A stretch of DNA of 64,000 nt from Lepidodermella squamata (lineage: Eukaryota > Gastrotricha), in assembly GCA_047495785.1 (NCBI GenBank), contig JBLDXI010000013.1:434001-498000 (forward strand), read 5' to 3'. The position numbers and the translations under genes were made by a program. Shown here piece after piece: positions 37,244 through 49,925 of this stretch. Position 1 is the stretch's first letter. The number at the start of each line of letters is the position of its first letter. Below the pieces are notes generated by a model, which was not told the DNA's origin, did no database searches, and worked only from the letters and a program-made list of their open reading frames with translations.

Positions 37244-37902
37244 GGACGCCCCTTACTATATAAAATATCTTACAGAACTCCCCATAAAAACACAACTCAA
37301 AATAATGTCCACTTTGCGTGTTCATGCCAGCTAAATTGAAAGAATTAATGTTATTCCTACTTCTTTACCGTCTACGTGCCAGCTGCATAGATAAGTAGGT
37401 GATTCGTAGCAACACCTATCGAACGCAAAGTGGTCGATACGAAGGAATATTAAAGGTAAAAGATGTTATAGAAAAGCTTCTTCTCGAGATAGATGATGTT
37501 GCACTGATCGGCATTTATCAAAAGCAGATCGATCCAAGGTGGAATTTCGAATTTCTTTTCCTGAGATTTGTCAAAAGCCTATATAGCTGATGATGAATTG
37601 AATAGGCATCAGCACTCGCTCGTTTTTCTATTCACAAATATTAATATCGCCCAAATTATACCTTGTGTACTTTACTGCGAGAGCGCTCTGCGTGATTTTA
37701 GCGTCATGGCAACGGTTTTGGACCGCAGTCATCAAAACATACATAGATCAGCTAATACACGCGCTGGGTGGTCAACAACACACACGCAGAGGGCACGTTT
37801 ACTCAGGCGAATTGCGATGCTGTGAAAAGCGTGCCATTTTTCGCCCAGATTGTACAAAATGCTGAGTAAATCATTTAAAAAATACTTAACTGATTCTGAG
37901 AT
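37244..37902. other. Intergenic, left of fold-back element
   Basis: No gene seen. Short open frames at 37399-37590 and 37568-37865 have no resemblance to known proteins. Confidence 0.45.
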
Positions 37903-38324
37903 CAAATAATGGTTGTGTGCGAAAAGAGCAAGCGAAATAAGAGCAATGATATGAGAGCAATGACATAAGAGCAAAACGAAATAAGAGCAACGAGATAAGA
38001 GCAGAACGACGAAAGAGCAATTATTAATGATAAATCAAGAAAAAAATAGTGGCACGCGACTTGTTTTTTTTCTTTGAACAGACAAGTGAATCTCGACCCT
38101 TCAAGTAGCTCGAATTGCTGTTTAACCGCTCCGCTAATCACTTGATAATGATGCGGAAAAATATATGATCGCGTGCCACTATTTTTTCGTGATTTATCAT
38201 TAATAATTGCTCTTTCGTCGTTCTGCTCTTATCTCGTTGCTCTTATTTCGTTTTGCTCTTTTGTCATTGCTCTCATATCATTGCTCTTATTTCGCTTGCT
38301 CTTTTCGCACACAACCCAAATAAT
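37903..38324. mobile_element. Fold-back / MITE-like DNA transposon with 8-bp TSD
   Basis: A 406-bp element (37911-38316) is flanked by direct 8-bp copies of CAAATAAT at 37903-37910 and 38317-38324. Its ends are inverted repeats of about 148 bp (37911-38059 and 38169-38316), differing at only a few bases and beginning GGTTGTGTGCGAAAAGAGC. The arms contain about seven imperfect AAGAGCAA-type units spaced 14-16 bp, as in fold-back elements. The 109-bp loop has no coding potential, so this is non-autonomous. An 8-bp duplication is known for hAT, P and Merlin superfamilies; the GG terminus is more Merlin-like than hAT-like, but I do not assign a superfamily. The high arm identity suggests recent activity. 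The open frame at 37902-38141 on minus is an artefact of the repeats. Confidence 0.9.
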
Positions 38325-40885
38325 CTCATAAAAAATAAAAAATAAAAGAGTCGAGGGATAAATTATTATTTTCCGCATTTATTTTTTGCTTCAATTTCGT
38401 TCGGTCTTTTCTGGTTTCACCGAGCGCGAATAATGCTGAGGAAATTGCGTGTTCCGTTCGCCATTCTGTCGCCATGATTGTCGCAGAAAATTCATTGACT
38501 CGTTGAAAGAATGAACTGCTAATGCACTAATTATCCGAGCAAATGAGGTTTTGTAACTGTTACACAAGGTTGGCGAAACTCATCCGTGAGTTGAAAGGGT
38601 CACCTGCCGCTGCTGTTACGAGTTTTGCCCTATTTATACAGATGTCAATGCTATGACTCCAAACTTGTTCCAAGTTAGCTTTATTTCGGCGCTAATTCTC
38701 GCACCCGGCATACCATTTTATCAGCTATTAGAAGTCGAAGCATGCGCTTTCAAGCCGAGCGTTCATATGCCAATCAGCGCCCCCAATAAAACCAGTGTTT
38801 ATCGATGCGTAGCCGTCACGCTGGGATTTAGAAGGTTGGCGAAAAATTGTCTTTCAACATATTATTTATAAGATCGATTAAAGGTGTCGCTGGCAGGCTA
38901 CTTTCGATCAAGGCAATCTTCGTGAGATCAAGTCGAACTACAGCAAGAGCTATTGGTACAACTCTGCTCTAGGGAGAAAGTTCAGGTTCCGAATACCACT
39001 GCCCGGGTCATCAGACCGATCGTCTCCGGCAACCTCTCCCCCATCGCTTTCTAACATTATCTTGGAGCATGGAAGTGGCCATATTGAATTGGATAATTAC
39101 ACCGATTTACATGATGCAAATTGGGTAGAAATAGACTCAGCAGATCCTGAAATAAAATTTCTGCCCTGATATGCACTTTTACTTAATCCCTTTCCTCTTG
39201 CCGAGCGTGTGATTAGAGAATGCTATTATTGCTTTTTCCATTACGTGGAAAGATGTTTGAAGATGCAGAATGGAAGAAAAAACCGCTCCACTGCGTGTCC
39301 AGGATCCACGTGAGCGAAGAGCTCTTTAATTATACAGCAGTTGTGCATCATATAAGGTTTGTTTACTTTCCTGAATCGTACACCTGAATCGCACGCGCCC
39401 TCGTGCGACAAGCGTGTCGCGTGTTTTTCAATAATATTTTTATATACATACAGTTCAGGACTGCTATTCATACGGCTACTAATTTCACGTCTTGTAGTGT
39501 AACACTCGAGAGACATGTACCAGGCGCCAAAACCTACTAATCGCGGAGTAATTGCGGCTTGCGGTGACAATGCTAAACAAGAGTAAACATTCCTCTCTTC
39601 TGAAATGGTTTTTTTCCTACTCCCGTGCCGCGCCAAAACCATTAGCGGACATTCATACACTGGCCAGATACACTAATACTTTCATATCAGATCTTATGAG
39701 GATCTAAAAACCTCCTGTTTTAGATACCTTGTTGCATCCCTTCATTTATATAAACGTCGATTTTTCGATTCAGGAAATCGATTAATCGGATGTGGGAAAG
39801 ATGATAAGCGACTTTTAGAAAATTAATGCCCTTCGAATGCAACAGGGAAGTCTTGTATGTAATAGGGAAGCATTCGAATATTCAGGTAGTACAGGTAGTA
39901 ATTTGGAATTTCTCCAAACTTTCCGGGTCGTTCACAATTCTCAGAGGACAATATTATGAAATTTTCCAAACACGAAATTAGTGCAGTTGTATCATAAAAA
40001 TTTTACTATATTTTGAAATTACTTCTCGACCTCTGCATTTTGTTTAATTGACCTTTTAGCGGGTAATAAAAAATGATGTGCGCCTTAATTGTTAAGTTAT
40101 GATACTTGAACCTTTTTAACAGGTTATCAATTAAACCTTGTATGCTTGAAACACGCATGTTTTTTCGCGGTTTACTGCCATTTGCACGCCGGTGTAATCC
40201 TCGCTTATCCATCATTAACAATCGTTATCTCATCGTGGTTAAATATCTACCTCCGCAGATCTCTGCATAGTGCCGCTCTAAAATCTTTAATACCCTGCAG
40301 TAGACATTTGGCGTGGTAACACTGCCGCTGTTTCGCTACATTTCGACGATGCCCCAGAAGACCATGGTCAACAGCCTTGGCAGCTAATACTCGAGCCAGG
40401 ATTAACAACCGACTTATTTTTTGTCGAACAACTAACCCGTAGTTATGCATGTGGCCACTATCGAGTGGGTGCAAAGCCTTCACAGGAACCTCTTATATGA
40501 CAGCCAGACAGCTTGTAAATTGCACTGCAATTACTATTAGAGAGCAGTGAAATCACGTTTTTTATATTCCACTTTTTATTACAACCGGTGTTGAGTTTTA
40601 TTCCAGATGAACTAGTTGATTTTCTGCGACATTTAACCGGTTGAATAGCCGGTGGTCAAAGCGTTGCGAAGGCCGCGCTACCATTTTGACGATTATAAAT
40701 CGTTTTTCAACACCTGGATGCTCACAACCCGCTATTAAGCTTTTATCACGCAGAAATTATCTATTCTAACCGGTCGCACTTAAAAGTTCACGTCGTGAAA
40801 TTCCTTTCTCCCGATGCGGTTTTAGGTCGTTCCTCTTTTTAGTGGACATAATTTTCGGTAGCTTAACGAGGAATCCACCGCAATC
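38325..40885. other. Intergenic, fold-back element to first cluster gene
   Basis: About 2.5 kb without a recognised gene. The longest open frame (39241-39660, minus, 139 codons) shows no domain, signal peptide or splice-linked partner. Frames at 40006-40221 and 40247-40483 on minus are similar. The promoter of the first cluster gene should lie at the right end; I see no clear TATA. Confidence 0.45.
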
Positions 40886-42647
40886 ATGTTGCGACGAATA
40901 GCACTGGCTTTTGTGATTGGCATATCGGTGTCGCTGCAACCCGGCTATGCGCAAGACGGTAATGGACAATACTTTATAACATTTCAATTATCGTAGCATA
41001 TTTTAGTTGGACAATATTTTTAATTCAATTTGCCTTGTATCTTTTGACAGGTGACGCGTGCACGGTGCCAGCGAGTAATAAACAACCGTTGCCGAGCGAA
41101 TTTACCGGCCGCTCGAGCATGGTACAGGTCATGACCGGATCGCCAGTGCGTTGTGCCGGCAAGCTGACCCATTTCACCTTCGTGTCAACGAACAGCTACG
41201 TCGCTGGCGTCACTTTTTTCGTATGGCGCCCGTTCGGCCAGAAACCGCGCAGTCCGTTCTTCACGCCGGTTGGCACGGTTGAGTTGGCAGGGGAAACGTA
41301 TTACCGGCCCAATACATGGGTAAACGTACCCGTCAGCCCGCCGCTCGATGTGCTCGAGGGTGATGTTATCGGCCTGTATTACGACGATTGGCGACTCGAC
41401 GACTATTTCGCCTTCATCCCAACGTCGCCACCGCAGAATTATTACCGGCGCAATTCGAACTTGACCTACGCCGAGGTACTAGTGGCGGCCAAGTCGCGCT
41501 CAGAACTTGCGTTCGAGCTGGCTTCCAAGGGCATGCTAGACTTCAGCGAAGCTTCCAAAGACCAGCGGCATATTGCTCTTCAGGCACAAATAGAAGCCCC
41601 GACACGACTTACGTTGGCTAAATTTCGCCTCGGAATCTGTCAACTACCATCCGAGGCTGGCAATTGCCTGGCATTGATACCTAGCTTCTACTACGACGCC
41701 AACATGGGCGACTGTCGGCCGTTCATTTGGTCCGGTTGTGGCGGAAACATGAACCGGTTTTACTCGGCCGAAGAGTGCGCCAGTGTTTGCCAATCGCCGA
41801 TGATCCCACCAGCGTCCGATGGCAACACGTTCCGAGGCCAGCTTAGGCAACTGATGATCCTACAGCCGACTACAACTCGACCTACAAGGCTTCAGACGCC
41901 GATACCAGTGGCAACAACAACACGGGGGCCGACTACAACGACCAGTCGAACGACAATTCCTGCGCGGACCACGCCCTGGTTCCAGATTTTCTCCAAAGGT
42001 TCGACCCCCTATCGTAGCTTGGTCGTGATAGGCTTGCAGCCTGCTGGATCTAACGAGCCGAGCAAATTGCCGACGCCAACAAGTATTTCTTCATTTTCTG
42101 TGCTTCATCCTATTTAAAATGTGTTTCGATGAAATGACAGAATGCGTCGACTTGTTCCGGACCAAGCAACGCTGTGATCGAACTATCGTCCAGACCAAGT
42201 ACTTCTTCAATGCAGGCAAAAATGAGTGCGAGCCTTTCTTTCACTACGCTGATTGTATATCGTCTGGTAACATTTTCTCTTCCAAGTAAATGCCTTGCTT
42301 CAATTACCATCGCGTCCTCTTAAATTTTGATATGCTTTTCCCAACAGTGAAGAATGTGCGTTTCATTGCGGTGTGCTCGAGCGTGATCCTTTGTTACTAA
42401 CAAGGTAAGTCAACACTTTTGTTTTCTATTGTGTTTCATCTATAGAACCGGTAAATATTTGCCTTGGCCGAAAATCTCTGCCAAAAGTTGAAATTAATTG
42501 AATAACTTATTTGCTCATAAAAACTCCAAGGGATTGGCCTTTTGTGTAAACATTTGACCGTACATCACTTTTTTTATTTTCAGAATCCGAGATCCTTACC
42601 AATCTATCGTCGGTGTCCCTCAGATGATGTTCGCAGACGCGCCGTAA
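40886..42647 (+). CDS. Cluster gene 1: secreted sandwich-Kunitz-Thr-Kunitz-like protein
   Basis: Five coding exons: 40886-40958, 41051-42082, 42141-42285, 42348-42404 and 42584-42647 (456 aa). Order: signal peptide (1-23); the cluster's unnamed ~175-residue domain (about 28-206; marks RSSMVQV, VTFFVWRPFG, LEGDVIGLYYDDW); a classical Kunitz domain (Cys 221 to 271, all six cysteines, 8-15-7-12-3 spacing, Leu at the P1 position after the second Cys); a Thr/Pro/Arg-rich linker; and a derived six-Cys Kunitz-like domain starting at KCVDLFRTKQR (about 369). The signal exon and the linker exon both end in phase 1. It has no transmembrane helix, so it should be secreted. The sixth-Cys exon and the short last exon rest on frame and splice agreement; the final 20 residues are the least certain. 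Function unknown; a protease inhibitor or extracellular-matrix role is an inference from Kunitz content. Confidence 0.85.
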
Positions 42648-43774
42648 AAAATGAGGCCACTGACAATTCTTTCGCACCTGGCGTTCTCAATTCTTTTAAT
42701 CATAATATCATGAGTGAATTGCATGCTATCCTTGCTTTTCTACGATCAAATTATTTAATTGAGGCTTTTCAAAAAGCTACTGGTATTTAGAGCCTTTCAG
42801 CGGCTAAATTAATTATATTTTTTTATATCATTATTTTCTCATTCTCATATTGACCGTATTCACGAGACATGAAACTGCCAACCGATGATTTTTCCGACCT
42901 TATCAGTGTAAAATATTTTCGAGTGCTCGAACACTCTAATTTTCCTTAAAATAGTCCGCCGTCGGAAAAGGTTGAACTTGAATAAAAAAGCAGTTCGTTC
43001 ATTCATTTAAGTCGGTTTATATATAAATATCTCAGCTTTTGCCAACACAGAGGGGACAAAAAATACCGGTAACTGCGGCTTCAAGTATATATAAGTAAGT
43101 GTATAAATTTGTTCACGCTCGTTCTACGCCGTAGCAGTGAAAACAACGGCGAGGTGCGAACACCGCAGGTATAAATAGATAAAACTGCAGCGCAAAGCCG
43201 CTTTGAGAATAACAAAAAAACAGGTTTCATGTTGGCGCATGATTTACATATCTAGGAGAAATCAGAAAGACGCGTTGAACGAAAAAACACTTATTTGACG
43301 TCTACGACCTGACTTATACTCGGCAAAAAACGTGACGGCGGCTGTTTGCGGGACATGGGGTGTTACATAGTGCAATGTATGAGAAATTGAAAAACATGAA
43401 AATTTCAAATAAATTGATCATATTCGCTGTGTGTTCAGGCGGCAAAAAGTGTCGCTAGAGTTTGATGAGCAAAAATAGACAACAGACGTGCCGCCGCCGC
43501 CACAAAGGTAGATATAGCTACGAGACGTCGTATAGCAATGATTAAAACAAGCAGCAAATACTTATTGCCATTAGACATACCAAGCGTGAATAATCGTCAA
43601 CAAAAATGTGGCAGCAGAATATAAAAAACGTTTGCTTCTTCGTGACGGGGCTCACGGGTGCAAAATCTTCAGCTGCTTTTTCCTATAAGACAGACAGCTA
43701 ATGCCTTATTAGCTACTTTAACATGCCTCTTTTCTTTAGCAGGTTTCTAGTTAATGATATCACATGGTTGTAAC
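42648..43774. other. Intergenic between cluster genes 1 and 2
   Basis: No gene seen. A TATAAATAG sequence at about 43169-43178, with upstream GC-rich DNA, is a candidate promoter for cluster gene 2 if it has a long or spliced leader. An AATAAA at about 42981 is 330 bp past the gene 1 stop. Confidence 0.4.
43169..43178 (+). promoter_or_regulatory. Candidate TATA box for cluster gene 2
   Basis: A good TATA match (GTATAAATAG) lies 600 bp before the gene 2 ATG. The distance is long unless a 5' UTR intron exists. Confidence 0.25.
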
Positions 43775-45566
43775 ATGATTGCACTGTTGCGCCTCTCCAT
43801 CGCGATCGGCGCGCTCGTACCCATCAGCTATCAGCAGGCTCAAGGCTCATACCCTGACTGTAATGAATAATGTGAATTCTAGTATAATGATTTCATTTCC
43901 TTCATTTTCAGCCTGCATCGCGCCGTCGATTCGAGCACTTTCCAAGGAGTTCGAATTTCGCTCATCGATCTTTCAATTATTTCCGAAAATTCCCATTTTG
44001 TGCAACGGCTATGTTACAAAATGGGCATTCTTATCAAAAAATCAAAATGGCACTGGCATGTATCTATCGGTTTGGAGAGCGACAGACAATCCTAATGTAT
44101 TTCGGTACGGTTTGTTCGGTTTTTTTCCTATTAGCTCCTATCCATCAAATTGAGCATCCTTCAACTTGAACTTGGAGCTGCGAGTTGCGACTGAAAGCTG
44201 ATTGCTGAATATTGAAGTCGCACTCAAGCTGTTGGAAAAATGAATTTCCTAGATAGAATTATCTGCTGTAGCAAGGGTTGCCAGGGTTGGTATAGGTGAA
44301 TTGGTACGTAGCTACTATATCAACTTCTAAATGAGCACACTTTTAGTTATCATTATTCTCAAATAAAATCACATTTATAATTTTCACGAAAATTTCTCCA
44401 CTAAATCCGTGGAATTATTTAGCATCGATCTCAAAAATAATCAATTATTACGAATATATAACGAAGTGTAATACCTATGCATCCATTTTTATAGACAAGT
44501 TGGAGTTACTCGAATCGACAACTTTACCGTTGCGACAGACGCATGGTCCGAGTACATCGTTCCGAATCCTTTCCCAGTTCTGGCCGGCGACATTCTCGGC
44601 CTGTACTACCAGATGTGGCAGGTTTTGTGGCCTTACTCTGGCCATGTGCCGGTGACAACGCCCTACTCGAAAGCGCCGAAAGGTCTCGAGCAAAACTACG
44701 GCGACGCACTCGTGCTCAATTATGACGCCTCTGATTTAGCAAGAATGGTCGGCAGTGACGGCGTGCCGCAAGTAGACATGTCCTCAGCTGCTAGTGTTGC
44801 GAGATTCCCGGCAATTCAAGCCGTTGTAGACCCGGCTTGGACACTATCATCTTCCACAACTTCCACTACGACGACTACGACAACGACAACGACTCCAATG
44901 ACGACGATGAGAATAATTACGACTCGACCGACGACTACGACGACTACGACTTTCAGGCCTCTGCCCCCAATCACGACTTCGACTACGTCAACTACCACAA
45001 GATTGACGCCGACCACCACGGTGACTACAACGCCAACGACTCAACTGCTGACTACAAGCACGACTACAATGCCTCCAACAACGGTTACAACGCCTTCAAC
45101 CACGACTACCTGGATGCCAACTTTCGAACTGACAACTCCGGAGCCGCCAACAACTCGCGTTACAACGTTGCTAACAACTACAATCCTTCTTCCGGTGACG
45201 CCGCAGCCATCGGCTGTGCGGAATCCACGCCGCTGCCTGAGTCCATTCAAGACACAGGGTCGCTGCAACTACAACAAAGTGACGCTGCGTTGGTTCTTCG
45301 ACACGTCGACGCAGTTGTGCGAAATGTTTTGGCACTACGACTGCGTTGTCTCGTCGAACATTTTCATCGGGCGCGAGTCGTGCGAATTCCACTGCTGCGA
45401 TCTCATTTCTGGCCGTCTGTCAGCCAACGATCTCGACAAACTGCCGCCGTTGCCGTCTGGTGCCGATGTTAGCAACAACGAAGTCATCGCTAATTACGAC
45501 GAGCAGACCGGCTTCGTGCGCGCCGAACTTAAAACAACACCACCGCCTTCCAATGCGATGGCGTGA
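43775..45566 (+). CDS. Cluster gene 2: secreted sandwich-Thr-Kunitz-like protein
   Basis: Three coding exons: 43775-43859, 43912-44104 and 44495-45566 (449 aa). Signal peptide (1 to about 24, ending in Q-A-Q-G), then the cluster domain from Cys 30 (marks FRSSIFQLF, LCNGYVTKW, MYLSVWR, LAGDILGLYY). A linker of about 120 residues, nearly all Thr/Pro/Ser and likely O-glycosylated, follows. Then comes the derived Kunitz-like domain from Cys 340 (CLSPFKTQGRC, QLCEMFWHYDC, SCEFHC). A polar tail of about 55 residues follows, containing one extra adjacent Cys (HCC). It has no classical Kunitz domain. The linker and Kunitz-like domain share one exon with the sandwich domain, unlike genes 1 and 3-5, suggesting intron loss. 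Intron 2 is 390 bp. Function unknown. Confidence 0.85.
44855..45190 (+). repeat. ACN-rich low-complexity tract encoding the Thr-rich linker
   Basis: Dense ACA/ACG/ACT codons in cluster gene 2. The tract generates spurious Asp/Tyr/Asn-rich and Val-rich frames on both strands (for example 44837-45472 plus and 44816-45019 minus), which are not genes. Confidence 0.85.
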
Positions 45567-46956
45567 AGATGCACATTTCATGCTTTTTAGTTTCACTCCT
45601 AATAGAATTTTTTACTGTCTTATACAACGTCGCATTATTACACGCTTTTTGTCACCACCAGATGTTAAGGCAATAATAATTTTTCGAGCTGCCGAATTTT
45701 TTGAGAAAAATAAAGTTTTTCGGTTGAAACTTGTCCTCATCCGAAGCGCATCCTTTTAACATGTTTTTTTTAGCATAATACAACGTAATAGAAAAAATAG
45801 TCTTAACTGAAGACGAGCAAGTGCAATGGCCGGAATGTAGAATTTCTATCATAATGTCCGTTGTTTGGTGCAACTACTTCTGCGGAGATACAGGTCGGCG
45901 GAAAAAACAATTTCCACCAACGAGCAATTATTTTTTGGCGTAAATAGCGCCGGTTAAATCTGAATTTTTTACAACACCAGGGTAGAGTTTTCCGATGGTC
46001 GAATTCGAGTTTGGTGGTCAAAGCTTGGGCAAATACGGCGGTTATTTACTTGACCGCTGGCGATGCGGAGGCACGCTGCCGCCTGCTAATTGCACGTGAA
46101 GATGGGCCGATATACTACATCCTGCAGTATTGGCAAAAAAGGCGCACAATTTGGTGCAGCGGACGCAGTGACCACATCGCGTGGTGATCGGGGCAGCGCG
46201 GCGATTCGGCGACACGCTGCCACTTGTTATTTGCGGACGATCCAGCGCAACAGCGATATAGAGACTCGAGGCGTCACACAAGTCGGCGTCATGTACAAAG
46301 CAAATAACATCGTCGACGACGACGACGGCGCCGCGCTCGCCTGCTGAAATTTCGCCGCAACAGGTAGCGCGCCGATTTTTTAATGACTGCGCGCGATGCG
46401 CCGGCGCGTATTTACGCACGTGTACGCCTGTACCAGCGTCTCTCAAATTGTCGCCGCGCATGGCGATGGTGGAGGTGGTGTGCGAGCCTGAAGACGCGCG
46501 CGCCGACGTCAAGTGCATTACCATTTAGCCGCGATTTGTGTTCAACATATCATATACACAAGATAGGTGTAATAAAATATCGAAAGAGCAAACATCGAGC
46601 GCGCACTTTCAGCACTGCCCACAGCCTGCATGCAATACAGGTAACAACGTTATTAGGTCTGCAAAATTAGTGCTTTTCCACGCGCGTTTACTCTCCAGAT
46701 GCACCCACTCGTCAAATAGCTCCTCTGCCTGCTACTGATATTGATACTTTGCGAACTGTTCCTTCTCCGCCTGCGTTCCTTCGCATATCCGCGCGTGAAG
46801 TAGGTCACAATAACATTAGCGACGGCTCGGTACAGCGTTACACGCCGTTGCCACTACTAGCAGGTATCTGTCTGCCCACTCATCCGAGCTCGGCTTTTTT
46901 CTACCCTACCGCAGTGAGTTCGTCGTCGCTGGTTCCTTAATTTATCACTCGGCGAC
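45567..46956. other. Intergenic between cluster genes 2 and 3
   Basis: About 1.4 kb. The GC-rich part (46040-46510) gives long open frames on both strands without any domain. AATAAA at 45708 is a likely polyadenylation signal for gene 2. No further gene seen. Confidence 0.45.
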
Positions 46957-49210
46957 ATGCTTATCAGCCCATCCTCATCGCCAACTGCTAGCAATAGGCA
47001 GTGGCGCCAGTTCAGTGCCACCTTAATCGCTGCAACCCTACTCATCGACCACGCAACCCTCGCCCAACGGCAAGCGGGTAAGAGTGTTCAATTATTTTCC
47101 AATTATTTTTGTTGATAAAATATACTGCTGATTAGGAGATTAATTAACTCAACAGCATTTTCTAAAGATTTTCCAAACTCAAGAAATTGTATAGCCAAGC
47201 TGAAGCAGTTAATGGCTGTTATTAGCAAGATGCTACAACTAGACCTTAGTTTCAACTTAAGGAATTTTAGAAATATATCTTTCGACTGCATAATTCTTTC
47301 GAAAAAATCAGCATGATTCATGATGAAAATTGCGTTATCAATGCCAGGGCTGGGATATCAGACTAAACGCGATGATTATTGGTCTTTTCCTATATTAGTA
47401 GATTAGGAATGCTCAAGTTCAGTACATAGTGAGTTCTCTCGTTAATACGGCTGGTTAATCAGCCATAAAACCCTTCTGTTCAGGGTCGATTGCCACAAAA
47501 AAGTTCCCATGGCTCACTGAATAGGAGATTTTCACTGGTTTCTTTTTCATATTCAGGCAACAACAATAGAGGAAATAACGGCCGTGTTCAGGCGTGTTAT
47601 CAGCCGGTCGATTTCGGCAACTGTCAGATGACAGCGTTGCGGTACTTCTACGACGCGAATCTTAATTCATGTCGAGTTTTTATCTACGGCGGTTGCGATG
47701 GCAACGACAACCGCTTCGACAACCGAGAGCAGTGTACGCGTATCTGCAACGCCGGGCCCGAGTTGCCCGCGGAGTCGAATCTGCCGCAAAACTTCCCAAC
47801 CTACAACGACGCCGGCTCAGCAGTATGCTCGCTGCCGGCCGACCCAGGAACTTGTACAGATACTAATCTCATCCAATATTACTACGACTCGGTCACCGAT
47901 TCTTGCCGGCTATTCGTTTACGGTGGATGTGGTGGAAACGCAAATCGCTTCAGGACAAAGGTTTGAATCCCATTTTTCTTTTATTTGTCAAGAGAAGATC
48001 TAAAATTATATAATTTTCGATATTTAGCTTACTTGCCAAGTCGCGTGTGGTGGCTCATCGGATGAAGAAACGACACCAGCTATGACTCAACGGCCGCAAC
48101 CTCAAACATCGCCTGGTCGAATCACCCCACCGCGGCCGCCGACGCCTCCGAGACCGACGCTTGTGCCTCAAGTCTCCACGAATCCTCCCCTTCAAACCAC
48201 CAGGAACCCCTGTTAGTTTGTTTATTTTACCTCAAGTTCCAAGTTTACGGGTTTTGTTTTAGATTGCCAAGTTCCGGCTCGCCAGCTTACGCTTAAGACG
48301 TTCAATTACCGCACATCATTCTTGCACATTTTCCCGCAAATCAACATCACGTGCTCGGGTATCATACGTTCGTGGTCCTTTATCCCACGCGTGGCCGTCG
48401 CCGACGGGCTCTATCTGGCAGCATTCCGCGCCAAAACACCTCAAGTAAACGCGACGACGTACCTACTTGTTGGCATGACGCCAATTTTCAACTACAAAGT
48501 GAATCGCAACGTTTGGAACGACTACGCCGTACCTGAGAACAAACAATTCTCAGTGCAGGCCGGCGACGTGTTAGGGCTGTTCTACGAGAATTGGGACATC
48601 ACCGATGACATGTCAGTCGTCGCGATGGCGGACAAGTACTCCCCAGACTACGATATGCTCAAAACATCGTCCGAGTTGTTGGCACACGTGCAGCAACGCG
48701 GCCGCGAGGGTGTCGTCTACGACATGAACTATCAAGGCTACTTGGACATGTCGCTGAGCGTGCGAACGTTCAGATACCCGGCGATGCGCGCGAACATCGA
48801 ACCTGGCGCTCGAGCGTTGCCGCCGACTTCAACGCTGCCTCCGCCTGATCCGAATGCCGGCCGTCTGCCAGTCGTTAACACCAGGCAAACAACAACACCA
48901 CTGGGTGGAAATTCACCTGGTTTGTCATGAACTCTACGTTTCACTGTTTCGAAATGTATTTGAATTTTTTTTACCAGCTTGCTTGGACGAATTTCAAACA
49001 TCGCAAACTTGTCTGGATAACGCGCTACGCCGTGGCGTTGACTCGCGAGTGTTCAAGGCGCGCTGGTTCTTCGACATCACTGTCAAAATGTGCGCCATGT
49101 TTTGGTACGTGCCCGACTGTTACCGGTCGGCGAATCTCTTCGAAACGGAATACGACTGCCGAGCGACGTGCTACGGCTACATGGCAACAACAACGCCAGG
49201 CGATCTCTAG
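46957..49210 (+). CDS. Cluster gene 3: secreted Kunitz-Kunitz-sandwich-Kunitz-like protein
   Basis: Five coding exons: 46957-47077, 47557-47960, 48028-48211, 48263-48919 and 48978-49210 (532 aa, the largest member). Signal peptide with a long polar start (1 to about 37), then two classical Kunitz domains (about 54-104, P1 Gln; about 128-180, P1 Thr; both with YGGC). A Pro/Thr-rich linker follows, then the cluster domain from Cys 238 (marks YRTSFLHIF, TCSGIIRSW, GLYLAAFR, QAGDVLGLFYENW). A short linker leads to the Kunitz-like domain from Cys 457 (ACLDEFQTSQTC, MCAMFWYVPDC). The last domain has an enlarged loop between its second and third cysteines. The order differs from gene 1: Kunitz domains precede the sandwich domain. 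Domain-boundary introns are phase 1; the second Kunitz is split by a phase-0 intron. Secreted; function unknown. Confidence 0.87.
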
Positions 49211-49925
49211 TGCAGCTGCTCTACCGAAGAAACTTTCGCATTTTTTCGACAAATCAATCGTAGATCTTCTTTTGTCACATCATCATCTACATTTGTTTCG
49301 ATTGGCTTGTAATATAGTTTTATTCGCTCCGTTTTCGCTGCAATGCTGGCGCAGAGTGAAGGCAACGAGATAGTCACATAGAGCCCATATTTCTATTAAG
49401 CTACTATCAAATTGTCTGCGGACAAGTTCCTCTTTTTTACTCAAAGTAATTATATCGTGCAAAAAATAAAGTGTTTTTTATGAGAAGAATTTAAAATGCG
49501 AAAGATGATGCAAATTATTATATAAACGAATGAATTTTTTATTCAGTCCGAATCGAAAAATCAAATAAAAATTATTGAACAATTGTTGTAAAAATAGCCA
49601 TAAATACGGTTGTAACGCTTTTTTATTCACCTAATGGCTTACAAAACTAAAATTTGTCTCTACACGGAATAATTGTTTTTACGTTATCATGAATATATTA
49701 TAATGCAATTACTTTCGCCTTTACTCACATCAATATCATTCGAAATTTTCGTCTCTTTCTTTGAAGAACAATCTGTGTTTCAGTGTTTAAAAGTTGAAAA
49801 ATAAAAGCTAAAGAGATGTCTCGCGCTGCGCTATTTATAACTATTAAAAAAAGCTTTCAGTATGCATACATCGGTATCGATAAAAATTCGCTGATGCGGA
49901 GGTGATGGAAAAATCTCGAGACCGA
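49211..49925. other. Intergenic, convergent 3' ends
   Basis: AT-rich spacer with AATAAA near 49466 (for gene 3). No gene seen. Confidence 0.5.

Noticed and set aside
37902-38141. Hydrophobic minus-strand frame
   Set aside because: Lies within the arm of the fold-back element; its Leu/Ile pattern comes from the repeated AAGAGCAA units.
39241-39660. 139-codon minus-strand frame
   Set aside because: No domain, signal peptide, membrane segment or splice partner; composition unlike the real exons nearby.
44816-45472. Val-rich minus-strand and Asp/Tyr-rich plus-strand open frames over cluster gene 2
   Set aside because: They are by-products of the ACN codon tract that encodes the Thr-rich linker; the true frame continues into a six-Cys domain.
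46042-46524. 160-codon minus-strand frame
   Set aside because: Arises from a GC-rich patch, is opposed by other frames of similar length, and shows no domain.
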